11,474 nucleotides of DNA from Ochromonadaceae sp. CCMP2298 (GCA_026770595.1 MU633622.1:23800-35273), one strand, 5' to 3'. Positions 1 through 7,055 are shown, counted from the stretch's first letter. The notes: generated from the sequence alone by a model not told the origin. Numbers and translations: made by a program.

Positions 1-1
1 G

Positions 2-769
2 TTCAAACCCTCCGCCGTCCCCGCACCCCGGAACCCACCCGACTCGACACTATGGTCTGTAAACCCCCTTTCCCCCTCATCCCAGTCCCTGTGGTCGGTA
101 TTCCCCCCTTCCGCCATCCCCACAATCCCCGATTACCCCCAAATGACTGCCTATGCCTCTGCTCGCACCTCTGCGTGCGGGTCAATGTGCGACTCTGCGT
201 CCGATCCAGCGATAAATGTGATGCGACAGCCCCTGCAACAGGAGATGCCACCCCCACCCCTGCCTGCCCAGTCCCCACCGCAGTCCTCCCAGTCCTGGCT
301 TTCCGTGTTTTCCCAGCGAAGCTCAGAAGGGGCACAGGCGGGGAGGGTAAGGGGGGAGGAGGCAGAGGCAGGGGCAGTGACAGGGACAATGGCGGAGGCA
401 TTGGCAGAGGTGGAGGCAATGGCGCGGGCGTGGTTAAAGGAGGCAGAGGGGGCAGAGGAGACAGGGGGGGCAGGGGAGGCAGATGCGGAGGCGGAGGCAC
501 GGGCGTGGTGGAAGGAGGCAGAGGAGGCAGAGGGGGATTTAGAAACACAGGAGACTAACATGGTCGATGCCCTGCTGTGGCAAGAGGCAGGAGCAGGGTC
601 AGAGTCGGAGGGGGAGGGGGGGGAGGGGGACCTTGCTACCAGTGAGACTGCAGTGCTGGATGTGTATGAGGGGTGGCTGGGGCCAGAGGCAGCGGCGCTG
701 ATGCGGGAGCAGGGGCAGGCGCAGGAGCAGTCATCACCCCCGTCCTCGCCCCTGTCCCCACGCAGATAG
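2..769 (+). CDS. 3' part of an acidic, low-complexity protein gene, function unknown
   Basis: One frame is open from the left edge to a TAG at 767-769, so the gene probably starts outside the window, or an intron lies just upstream. Two loosely repeated motifs occur. SQSLWSVFPP near the left edge recurs as SQSWLSVFSQ about 70 residues later, and ARAWLKEAEGAEE recurs as ARAWWKEAEEAEG. The middle is rich in Ala, Glu and Gly. The last 75 residues are more varied (VDALLWQEA, VLDVYEGWLGPEAAALM), and the protein ends in a Ser/Pro tail. No domain is recognised. The DNA is strongly purine-skewed, so frames on both strands stay open here by composition alone. The repeated Trp-containing motifs are the main reason to prefer this frame. 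The gene converges on the dehydrogenase gene. Confidence is moderate. Confidence 0.45.
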   Translation, partial: FKPSAVPAPRNPPDSTLWSVNPLSPSSQSLWSVFPPSAIPTIPDYPQMTAYASARTSACGSMCDSASDPAINVMRQPLQQEMPPPPLPAQSPPQSSQSWLSVFSQRSSEGAQAGRVRGEEAEAGAVTGTMAEALAEVEAMARAWLKEAEGAEETGGAGEADAEAEARAWWKEAEEAEGDLETQETNMVDALLWQEAGAGSESEGEGGEGDLATSETAVLDVYEGWLGPEAAALMREQGQAQEQSSPPSSPLSPRR

Positions 770-1143
770 ACTAGTATTTAGGGTATATTTTGTATAGTAG
801 GGCATGCGTGTATGCTATGTGTGGTATTTACTCCACAACTTTTGGGCCTCACCAACACATACATACACCCACACACCCACACACACACACACACACAGGC
901 CTGCCGCTGGGCTCCTTAGGGCCGCGGAGGCCACGCGGACTATTAGGTGTAGTGTAGGCGTAGGTGCACACAGGTCTCAGTGGCAGTGACATACAGAAGC
1001 TGTAGCAGTGTAAATGTAAATCAACACAGTTCTCGCCGGATAATCTTTTTTAATTTCGACGTTACCCCTCTCGGCAGGACCCAAGAACTCCACACAAACT
1101 GGACCGGTCCTGGCTACTTATTTGCATGCTACTTATTTACGCG
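770..1143. other. Intergenic region between two convergent genes
   Basis: This stretch holds the 3' flanks of the acidic-protein gene and the dehydrogenase gene. It contains a CA-rich microsatellite at about 861-898 and, at its right end, two of three copies of a 15-bp tandem unit that overlaps the dehydrogenase stop codon. Short open frames here (for example 804-989 and 980-1165) have no supporting features. I see no RNA gene. Confidence 0.6.
861..898. repeat. CA dinucleotide microsatellite
   Basis: A run of CA units, impure at its left end (ACAC with interspersed CC), lies in the intergenic region. Confidence 0.85.
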
Positions 1144-1157
1144 CTACTTATTTGCAC
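1113..1157. repeat. 15-bp tandem repeat, three copies, spanning the dehydrogenase stop codon
   Basis: GCTACTTATTT starts at 1113, 1128 and 1143, exactly 15 bp apart. On the minus strand each copy reads AAT AAG TAG in the frame of the dehydrogenase gene, so the terminator codon is repeated in frame three times, five codons apart. Confidence 0.85.
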
Positions 1158-3137
1158 TGTGGTAGGAGGGCAGCCAGTGGACCTTGAACCACTCTATCGT
1201 GTCCGCCCAGCCCTATATATGTAAATGTGTTTGCATAAATAAATACATATGCACAAGTAAACAAGGGAATAACAGCATAAATAGGGGGGTTAATGTAGAT
1301 AATAGCATAGATAGAGGGGGGTTATGCAGATAACATAGATAACATAGATAATATAGATAGAGGGGGTTATGTGTACCTGTTCAAAGGGGACCACGGGAAC
1401 ATATTTCAGGTCTTTTTCAGCGGCACTGATGTCGAAGTATCGGTTGATAACCAGCATCTTAACCGCGAAGGGGTTCAGCTTGAGGCGGAAGTTCACCACA
1501 TGTGAGGGGGTGCCTGAGGGGGTGTGGGAGTGTGGGAGTGTTAGTGTGTGCGGGTGTGTACTCAGTGTACTATGTACTCTACGTAATGTACTATGTACTC
1601 TGTGTAGTATGTTATCTACTCTTACCTGTAATCCAGGAGTATAGGTTTCCAATGACCAGCACCAGGTAGGCCAAACCCATCATAAACCACGTAGGGAGGT
1701 GGGTTTTAGACCACAGAGAGGTGAAGCCCATAGCCACCACAGCCTGGTCTAGGACCTGGGTGGGTTTAATACGCATACCAGTATATGAGGAGGGGGTTTA
1801 ATACACATCTCAGTATAGGAGGGGGGGGGGTTTAATACACATTTCAGTATAGGAGGCGGGGGTTAAAAACCTTCCAGAACTTGACTGCGGGTCCGTCTGT
1901 GATCACGTAGAAGCGGCCCAGTGCGGGGCTGGCGGGGTACAGAGCCTCCGCACCTATAGGTAGGGGTAGGGGCAGGAACAGGGGACAGGGAAAGGTAGGG
2001 ATTGCATTGGGGGTATGGGGGGTACTGTGGGTCAGAGAGGCACCAGATGGCAGCAGCAGCAGCACACAGCAGCAGCAGCAGAGTCAGTGCAGTACGCACA
2101 CGAATCACAGTACGTACCCAGTATCAGCCCGTGGCAATAGTTGTCAACATGGCAAAAGCTGATAAGGTTATGGCCCGGGCCGAAAATACGCAGTTTCCCT
2201 GACCCCGCCACCTGGAGCAGGCTGGGTAGGAAAAGGCCGTCTTTCGGCCCGTAGACCTGGTGCGGGGCCACAGCGATGGTGAGCAGCTCTCCGGCCTTGT
2301 TCCCGCAGGCGTCCAGGATGGCCTTCTCTCCCAGGGCCTTGGTCTCGGCGTAGGGCTGTGCAGGGAGGGATAAGGGGGAGCAGGGATAGAATGCATTAGG
2401 GGTGAAAAATTGGGAGGTAGGAGATGGGAGGTAGGAGATAGGAGGTAGGAGGTAGGAGGTTGGAGATGGGAGATAGGAGGTAGGGGATAGGGGGCAATGG
2501 GACGAAGGGACTATGGGATCCCACCTGCAGGAACTTTTTCGCGTAGTCTCCCCCATTCTTCTCGAACAACTGCGCCTCACTCAGCCCGCTTTTGATGATG
2601 ATGATAAAAGAGGATTATAATGATGATGATGTTGGGACATAGAGGGGGTTTAATATAGGTAACCATATAGATAGAGGGGGGTAGAGGAGGTTTAATATAG
2701 ATAACAGCATAGAAAGAGTGGGTTTTAACCTACCTGATGTTGGGGTCGGGGTAGGGGAAGCGGGTGGAGGGGCTGCTGGACATGACGATCTTCTTGATGC
2801 CCAGTGCCTTGCAAGCCTCCAGGACGTTTACAGTGCCCTCGTAGTTGACCTTTGTGTAGGCCTCCTTGGCGTGATATGGACCCACCAGTGCGGCGATGTG
2901 GAACACACACTCGGAGCCTTTGCATGCCTTCGACACGTCCTCGAAGTTGGTCAGGTCGCCCTGCATGTACACGATCTTCGTACTATCCAGGGCAGACTTG
3001 GTCTTGGGCGCAATGTCGAAAGACACCACACGCTGCGCGCCTCGTTCAATCAGCATCTCCACCAATCGCTGGCCCACGAAGCCACTGCCACCCGTGACGC
3101 AGCACGTCTTCGGAACAGCAAATCCCGGCTTGCTCAT
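1144..3137 (-). CDS. NAD(P)-dependent 3-beta-hydroxysteroid / sterol-4-carboxylate 3-dehydrogenase-like protein, 7 exons
   Basis: Exons on the minus strand are 3137-2734, 2588-2525, 2355-2118, 1953-1871, 1755-1626, 1513-1377 and 1212-1144. The six introns (145, 169, 164, 115, 112 and 164 nt) all begin GT and end AG. The exons sum to 1125 nt, giving 374 residues and a TAG stop with no frame break. The Rossmann dinucleotide motif TGGSGFVG is at residues 15-22. Asp and Gly-rich cofactor segments follow (VSFDIAP, MQGDLTNFEDV), then the Ser-rich active-site strand IVMSSSPS (about 117-124). The catalytic YAETK (Tyr158, Lys162) spans exon 3, followed by GPKDGLFLPSLL and ISFCHVDNYCHG. These are hallmarks of the 3-beta-HSD branch of extended short-chain dehydrogenases, which oxidise a 3-hydroxyl on sterols or related lipids with NAD(P)+. 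A hydrophobic stretch in exon 5 (WFMMGLAYLVLVIGNLYSW) suggests membrane attachment, as in the ERG26/NSDHL type. The C-terminal AEKDLKY...PFEQGWADTIEWF is typical. Exact substrate is inference. Confidence 0.93.
1213..2733 (-). repeat. Related minisatellite units inside introns of the dehydrogenase gene
   Basis: On the plus strand, intron 6 (about 1268-1370) carries repeats of the type ATAGATAGAGGGGG followed by TTAATGTAGATAA. Intron 4 (about 1785-1862) carries GGGGGTTTAATACACAT followed by CAGTATAGGAGG, twice. Intron 1 (about 2638-2720) carries GAGGGGGTTTAATATAG and TTTAATATAGATAACAGC. The shared core is roughly TTTAATA...CA(G)YATAG...GAGGGGG. Intron 2 has a different array of GGAGGTA / GGAGATG units (about 2416-2490). 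The coordinates span all introns; exons between them are unaffected. Confidence 0.7.
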
Positions 3138-3353
3138 GGTTCACTGCAGGTAAGGAGGCGTGTCAGAAGGTCAGTCCCCCTATGCTCTACAAGTCCACGG
3201 CCAAACCAGGATGGATCCACTCGCTGAGATTGCCCTGCTTGTACGAGCTGGTCCAGCCAAGGAAGGTCCAAAAAAATAAAAGTCCAATTTGTCACGCCAA
3301 TATTGGGTCTTTTAAAGAGTCCAGTAAGCCAAATTAAAGGTCTTTGAGCTGTC
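3138..3353. promoter_or_regulatory. 5' flank of the dehydrogenase gene
   Basis: This non-coding stretch lies upstream (minus-strand sense) of the dehydrogenase start. Directly before its ATG, the minus strand reads CCTTACCTGCAG then TGAACC, which could be a 3' splice site of a 5'-UTR intron, but I found no convincing donor. No clear core promoter motif is seen. Confidence 0.3.
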
Positions 3354-3463
3354 TATCGACGTATTGTTGGGCAAATCTGACCCCCCTGCTGATTGGGAAT
3401 TTTTGAGCGCCTCTATCTAGAATTCTAGAGCGAAGTAGCTAATTGCCCAACAATACGTCGATA
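3354..3463. repeat. Perfect 21-bp inverted repeat with internal palindrome
   Basis: The left arm at 3354-3374 (TATCGACGTATTGTTGGGCA plus A) is the exact reverse complement of the right arm at 3443-3463. The 68-nt interior holds a 14-bp palindrome, TCTAGAATTCTAGA, within about 3417-3430. The structure lies in the spacer between the host gene and the outer 95-bp repeat. It could mark a small transposon or a cruciform-forming element end. Confidence 0.85.
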
Positions 3464-3687
3464 AAGCGGGTCCTAAGCTATCATTTCCACTACTACGATC
3501 GACTAACCGAGCTACAACGGCGTGACAAAAGCGATTCTAGACTTCCTCACTGCCAAATGTTGTCGAAAAAAGACGTTTTTAGGATGAAAAGTTTCGAAAA
3601 TGTAGGTAAAAAAAATGCTTTCTCTCGTTTTTACACATAGGGACCGTCCCAGTTTACTAAAAAAAAACGGTTTCTCGTCTGGACCAC

Positions 3688-3782
3688 CTTCCAATCGCTG
3701 AAGAGTAAATGCCACTTCAATGGACGCTGTTATCAGCTACACGTATGATGAATGTGTCATGATCAATAGAACATCAGCTAGA
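3688..3782 (+). repeat. Left copy of the outer 95-bp direct repeat
   Basis: Positions 3688-3782 match 11380-11474 base for base over 95 nt, beginning CTTCCAATCGCTGAAGAGTA and ending AACATCAGCTAGA. Sequence to the left of the two copies differs. The right copy runs into the window end, so the full repeat length is unknown. Confidence 0.97.
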
Positions 3783-3799
3783 AATTATTTGGGTTTGAT

Positions 3800-3831
3800 G
3801 GGAAGGGGTTGATATTTTCTAACCCCTTCCC
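3800..3831. other. 11-bp perfect hairpin, G-rich to C-rich
   Basis: The arms GGGAAGGGGTT (3800-3810) and AACCCCTTCCC (3821-3831) are exact reverse complements around a 10-nt AT-rich loop. It lies just inside the left 95-bp repeat. It could be a structural or regulatory element of the putative mobile unit. Confidence 0.8.
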
Positions 3832-4103
3832 GGTAAGTCCCCCGAGTTGGAAAACTCACGGTTGGCACGGTTGGTTGGTTTAAAATAGAAGTAAATATAG
3901 CATAGCTATAGCTTTCGCATACTATACATTATTTGATAAATTCTAATAAGTGATGTTACGTGGAAAAGGAATAACCGCGTGCAGATTTGCTGCTGCTGTG
4001 ATCGTTTCCCGGTGAGAGAAGCACTCGCGGCGGCGCGGCTCGAATCACCTGCAAACTATCCTGAGATTTTTTTTAGTTAATTGCTCTAAAACGAGATTAT
4101 CTG

Positions 4104-4287
4104 GAGACAAATCTTAACTTGAGATTATAATCTCAATATGAGTAAATTTCTCCCTCAATGAGAAGTTTCTCATCATTAGTAATTACTCGCATTGAGTAAT
4201 TCTCTCACAAAATGAGACTTTTTCTATATATGAGTATTAACTCATAATGACTTAACTTTTCAATATTTGAGCAATTAAAACCGCTTT
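4104..4287. repeat. Array of about ten degenerate 17-20 bp units with GAG...CTC dyads
   Basis: Units start at about 4104, 4121, 4140, 4160, 4177, 4194, 4214, 4232, 4249 and 4269, so the spacing is 17-20 bp throughout. Most begin GAG, followed by an AT-rich core and then CTC. Examples are GAGATTATAATCTC at 4121-4134 (perfect palindrome), GAGTAAATTTCTC at 4140, GAGAAGTTTCTC at 4160, TAGTAATTACTC at 4177, GAGTAATTCTC at 4194 and GAGTATTAACTC at 4232. The linkers differ in sequence while the dyads and spacing persist. That pattern suggests a series of protein-binding sites, such as transposase or replication-protein sites, rather than a recent tandem duplication. The function is inference. Confidence 0.8.
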
Positions 4288-4303
4288 ACCATCACATACC
4301 CCC

Positions 4304-4729
4304 TTAATCATCTCTCCACCCTATTCTCCACCCGCCTCCTACCAACCTCTCCCGCGCAAACCCTCCAAAGGCAAGAGACAAATAAAGAGCTGAGCTGGTC
4401 TGTCCTGAAGAGGAGTATAGTCTGCTGATTAAAATACTCACTCGACTCCTCATCCTCCTTAGAATTAGACTCAGAGAGCTCATTGAAGTATTGAAATCAA
4501 AGTTGCGGAAGGCATTGAAGTAACGGAAGTCGGTAAAGCTATCAAGGTCGTTAAGGTTGCCGAAAGCACTGAAATTTGCTAAAGTTTCTTTAATCGCTAA
4601 AATTGTGGAAGTTGGGAACAATGCCGAAGTCAATAGATTTATCAAATCGCCGAAATCGCGGAAATTATCGCTTTCTCCGTATAAGGCCTCTGGTTTAGGC
4701 ATACTTTGTGTGCGCCAGTAGTACTCCAT
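4304..4729 (-). CDS. Possible ORF with about 20 tandem tripeptide repeats (x-Phe/Leu-x)
   Basis: The frame opens with ATG at 4729 (MEYYWRTQSMPKPEALYGES) and enters a region where nearly every third residue is Phe or Leu: NFR DFG DLI NLL, later NFS AFG NLN DLD SFT DFR YFN AFR NFD. The DNA has a clear 9-bp period from about 4481 to 4690, and this minus frame crosses all of it without a stop. After the repeats the frame becomes Ser/Leu/Arg-rich. An alternative frame there reads ELSESNSKEDEESSEYF and looks more protein-like, so a splice or frameshift near 4480 is possible. No family is recognised. A non-coding minisatellite is an equally good explanation. Confidence 0.3.
   Translation of the reverse strand: MEYYWRTQSMPKPEALYGESDNFRDFGDLINLLTSALFPTSTILAIKETLANFSAFGNLNDLDSFTDFRYFNAFRNFDFNTSMSSLSLILRRMRSRVSILISRLYSSSGQTSSALYLSLAFGGFARERLVGGGWRIGWRDD
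4481..4690. repeat. Degenerate 9-bp-period minisatellite
   Basis: About 22 consecutive nonamers of the type GAAGTNNNN or AAAGTNNNN can be laid end to end, for example GAAGTAACG, GAAGTCGGT, AAAGCTATC, AAGGTCGTT, AAGGTTGCC, GAAAGCACT and GAAATTTGC. The period is three codons. Confidence 0.75.
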
Positions 4730-4732
4730 CAC

Positions 4733-4984
4733 CGTGATTCCTTTTGTTGCTTCTTGGTTATTGGGTTTAGAGTGAAGGGATATGGGTTTGGTGTTTAAAA
4801 ACTACATCCATCGAGCCTTTGTGCTCTGGAGAAGCCTGAGGTCGAAAGATATCAGTGCAAATGACAAGGGAGTGACACTTTCTGTCATAGCACCCCTTGT
4901 CGATTCTTTACATTCGTGATTCGACCCTGCTACCCTCGTGAACCAAGTTAAGCCGCTGTATTACGTAGTGTGAAAGGGCAAGGA
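4733..4984. other. Spacer with no recognised gene
   Basis: This stretch has mixed composition and separates the tripeptide-repeat ORF from the small spliced minus-strand ORF. An imperfect inverted match occurs at 4861-4904 (ATGACAAGGG...CCCCTTGTCG). I see no coding signal or RNA gene. Confidence 0.4.
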
Positions 4985-5221
4985 TTAAGAGGGTAATAAC
5001 GCCGAGGAATTTGAGGTATATGAGGCCATAATGGTGGACTGTGACACAGAGGAGGATAGGGGTGATAAAATTGTCAAGGACAGGATCGATAGGCCAGCTC
5101 TCCGCTGTCCGCGCTCTCTATCCATATACATACTTACCTCTTCACTCTTTGTTCTCTTGGCGGGTCGACCCGAGCCTGCAGAGTAGCCGTCTTCACACAG
5201 GCCTATCACCTCACACTCGCA
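4985..5221 (-). CDS. Possible two-exon gene fragment, unknown product
   Basis: On the minus strand a frame open from 5221 to 5138 encodes CECEVIGLCEDG and SGRPAKRTKSEE. It ends at a strong 5' splice site, GAG|GTAAGTATGT. A pyrimidine-rich tract ending GTGTCACAG| gives an acceptor, and exon 2 (5038-4985) continues in the same phase, SEE|STIMASYTSNSS, to a TAA. The 99-nt intron is also free of in-frame stops, so the frame stays open either way. There is no ATG before the frame is closed by TAG at 5222-5224, so an upstream exon is needed or this is a relic. The basic RPAKRTK stretch could be a nuclear localisation signal. No family is recognised. Confidence 0.35.
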   Translation of the reverse strand, partial: CECEVIGLCEDGYSAGSGRPAKRTKSEEVSMYMDRERGQRRAGLSILSLTILSPLSSSVSQSTIMASYTSNSSALLPS

Positions 5222-5653
5222 CTAACCCACTGCCTTAGCCGGGTGGGATTCGAACTGGCCAATGCTTGAGTTCCTGCCCCAGCTGCCACCACTGCCGCCC
5301 CCACCACCCCTGCCCCAACTACTGCTGCCTCCCCTGTCCCCACCATTGCTCCTAGTCTATGCAACTAATTGTTGTCTTAATTATTTATGGTAATCGAACC
5401 GCTGTCTATGATGTCTGCGAGGGGAACTATGTATAATAACTGCGAGGGGAACTATGTATAGGGGAACTAAGAATAATTAAGAAGAATTAGCAAGAAACAG
5501 GTAAAATTTAAGAGGGATTACCAATTTGCTTCAAGAAAGAGGGATTACCAATTTGATAGCAAATAGTACATAGTTGCATATATGTAAGAATGCTTCAAGA
5601 AAGTACTCTGGGTCGATTCTCGACCATTTCTGGGTGCATTCAGACCATTCTGC
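5222..5653. other. Spacer with B-box-like motif, pyrimidine tract and short tandem duplications
   Basis: No gene on the plus strand. Positions 5236-5300 read on the minus strand contain AGTTCGAATCCC, which matches the RNA polymerase III B box, but the T-stem does not pair. A C-rich tract spans 5273-5350. A 21-bp unit CTGCGAGGGGAACTATGTAT(A) occurs at 5415-5435 and 5440-5460, with a partial third copy at 5461-5475. AGAGGGATTACCAATTTG occurs twice at about 5510-5527 and 5538-5555. GCTTCAAGAAAG occurs near 5528 and 5591. A minus-strand frame at 5531-5756 (ATG at 5756) overlaps this region and the next exon and is unproven. Confidence 0.45.
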
Positions 5654-6176
5654 GTGCTCTACAGTCTTAGCGAGACACTTTCTTGCGATGGTTGCAGCAG
5701 CTCTGGCCCCCAACGACGCTGTAGAGCGCGCGTAGACCAAGCTCGGATCGGCCGCGGGCATATCCAAAAACCCAAGCTGGCTCTCCCCAGCAACAGCACG
5801 CGCGGCAGCGCAGATTTTTGGGATCGGAAACTTTTAGGTAAGTCCGTTACTACCAGTGAACACAGTGCGCATCTCTCTCGCTGCTCTCACTAACACGCAT
5901 CACTCACCTCAAATTTTGCAATCTTGCTTTTGGACAGGTACGAGGGTGCACCTAGGCAGATCCCAGGACCCGCAGCGCCCTACCGAGCCCGAATTCGAGA
6001 CCGCAGGTAAATTTTTGCTCTAGGACAGCATTCTGAGGGCCTCGCTATCACTTCCAGACGCGCGCCACTGACCCCAAAATCGAAATTTGCCCCCGCATCT
6101 CCCCGCAGACTGCCCGCCGACGCCCGAGGGCCCACCCAGCCCTCCCCAGGCGCCCATTTCAGTTAGAGCGTGTTAA
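5654..6176 (+). CDS. Spliced leader or small multi-exon ORF upstream of the large gene
   Basis: The splice pattern is better supported than the reading frame. Introns at 5838-5937, 6007-6108 and 6180-6289 (100, 102 and 110 nt) begin GTAAGT or GTAAAT and end CAG after pyrimidine-rich tracts. Each has a branch-like motif (CACTAAC, CACTGAC, ACCTAAT). One frame starts at ATG 5654 (MLYSLSETLSCDG), crosses the first two introns in phase (KLLG|TRVHLGRSQ, EFETA|DCPPTPEG) and stops at TAA 6174-6176. Another frame, from ATG 5687 (MVAAALAPNDAVERA), crosses all three introns to a TGA near 6356 and is broken only by TAG codons. A third possibility is that these exons are 5' UTR for the ATG at 6384. I cannot decide between them. 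Confidence 0.35.
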
Positions 6177-6707
6177 GAGGTAAGTGGTTAGCAATGGTGT
6201 AGAGTTTGGGGGCGGCAGGACGCGAGCACACAGCTCAATTCTCACCTAATTTATCCATTTTGCCCCATTTTTCGCCCCCCCCCACGCAGACCCCATTTTG
6301 GCCCATCCAGCCCCCACTGCGCCCCCCCCGAGCCCGCTTGCAACAATAGGTTGAGCTGACCGCCACAAGTAAAGTAATCTACGATGTCCCAGCCGGCGCA
6401 TGTCCTTAAGAGGGTGATGGTCCTACCGCAGGGGTTCCAAAGGCGCCGGGTTGAAGCAGGTCTGAAGTGGCATCGACTGCTCGACGCAGGCCTTATCGTG
6501 CACAAGTTCGAAGTCACGTCACAGTTGCAGAGCGACTTGGAGCAGGCATTCCCATGTCTGCTCGACCATGATTATGCCTTTCTGAGACCGGGAAGGCAAG
6601 TCTTGGTGGAGTCAATTTACACAAAGCAAAACCTGCCGACCATGCAGCAGCTGTGGGAGGAGCACGGAAATACACGGGTCATGTATCTGGCAGTGCACTG
6701 CACCCTT

Positions 6708-6815
6708 GCAGCAGCAGCAGCAGCAGGAGCAACAGCAGCCGCAGCAGCAGCAGCCGCTGCAGATGTAGCAGCCGCAGCAGCAGCAGAAGTAGCAGCAGCA
6801 GCAGCAGCAGCAGAT

Positions 6816-6852
<37 letters not shown>

Positions 6853-6875
6853 TAGCAGCAGCAGCAGCAGCAGCG
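6708..6875 (+). repeat. Imperfect (GCA)n trinucleotide tract encoding polyalanine
   Basis: The GCA/GCC units are interrupted by GAT, GTA, GAA and similar codons. The other frames would read poly-Ser or poly-Gln, and the reverse strand also stays open. Only the Ala frame links to the flanking ordinary protein sequence on both sides. Confidence 0.9.
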
Positions 6876-6966
6876 TTCACCTTTCCCAATATCCCCTTCG
6901 GCTGCAGGGACGTCGACGATCTGAGGAGGTGGAGTCAGTGCGAATTGGTGGTCGGCCTCGTTGGTC
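6851..6966 (+). repeat. Left copy of a 116-bp direct repeat flanking the insertion
   Basis: Positions 6851-6966 align without gaps to 9565-9680 (offset 2714). They differ at only two positions (6868 C/T and 6890 T/G). The copy includes the end of the GCA tract and the coding stretch for FTFPNIPFGCRDVDDLRRWS. Flanking sequence differs on both outer and inner sides. Confidence 0.95.
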
Positions 6967-7055
6967 GGCCTGGGTGGGAGCCTTTTCGGCTTTTTCGGGG
7001 TACTTTTTTGGTCCGGAAAGTGGGGTTTTTCTTCCGAGTGTCCGTTTCGCCAAAT

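Larger units (their letters stand above)
3464..4103. other. AT-rich spacer at the left end of the putative element
   Basis: Apart from the 95-bp repeat (3688-3782) and a hairpin (3800-3831) I see no gene here. The stretch 3555-3670 has several A-runs. Short frames on both strands (3443-3640 plus, 3512-3715 minus) show no recognisable protein. The minus-strand frame runs across the edge of the repeat without any matching extension in the second copy. Confidence 0.5.
6384..6966 (+). pseudogene. N-terminal part of a large unrecognised gene, split by a 2.7-kb insertion
   Basis: The start is ATG 6384, chosen because an in-frame TAA lies three codons upstream. The first 107 residues have ordinary composition (MSQPAHVLKRVMVLPQGFQR..., FEVTSQLQSDLEQAFPCLL, WEEHGNTRVMYLAVHC). 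Residues 109-164 are nearly pure Ala, encoded by GCA repeats and broken by Gly, Thr, Asp-Val and Glu-Val. Then comes FTFPNIPFGCRDVDDLRRWS and QCELVVGLVG. At 6966 the sequence departs from its second copy and the frame runs on through unrelated sequence to a TAG at 7056-7058. The same conserved segment restarts in the same frame at 9565 and continues into the rest of the protein. No domain is recognised. The upstream spliced exons probably belong to its transcript. Confidence 0.6.

Noticed and set aside
3-561. Long minus-strand open frames rich in Pro, Ala and Ser opposite the acidic gene
   Set aside because: They mirror the purine-rich plus-strand sequence and consist of simple Pro/Leu or Ala/Ser runs with no motif.
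2718-3227. Plus-strand open frames opposite exon 1 of the dehydrogenase gene
   Set aside because: The minus-strand exon has clear family motifs and splices in frame with six others; the plus-strand frames are antisense shadows.
4104-4287. CRISPR array
   Set aside because: Units are only 17-20 bp, degenerate, without unique spacers, in a eukaryotic context with no cas genes.
5531-5756. Minus-strand ORF with ordinary-looking composition (LVYARSTASLGARAAATIAR)
   Set aside because: It overlaps the first leader exon antisense, shows no recognisable motif, and its 3' half runs through short tandem duplications; not enough to call a gene.
6617-6889. Poly-Ser, poly-Gln and reverse-strand poly-Ala frames in the GCA tract
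   Set aside because: They arise from the trinucleotide repeat; only the plus-strand Ala frame connects to non-repetitive protein on both sides and matches the frame of the second 116-bp copy.
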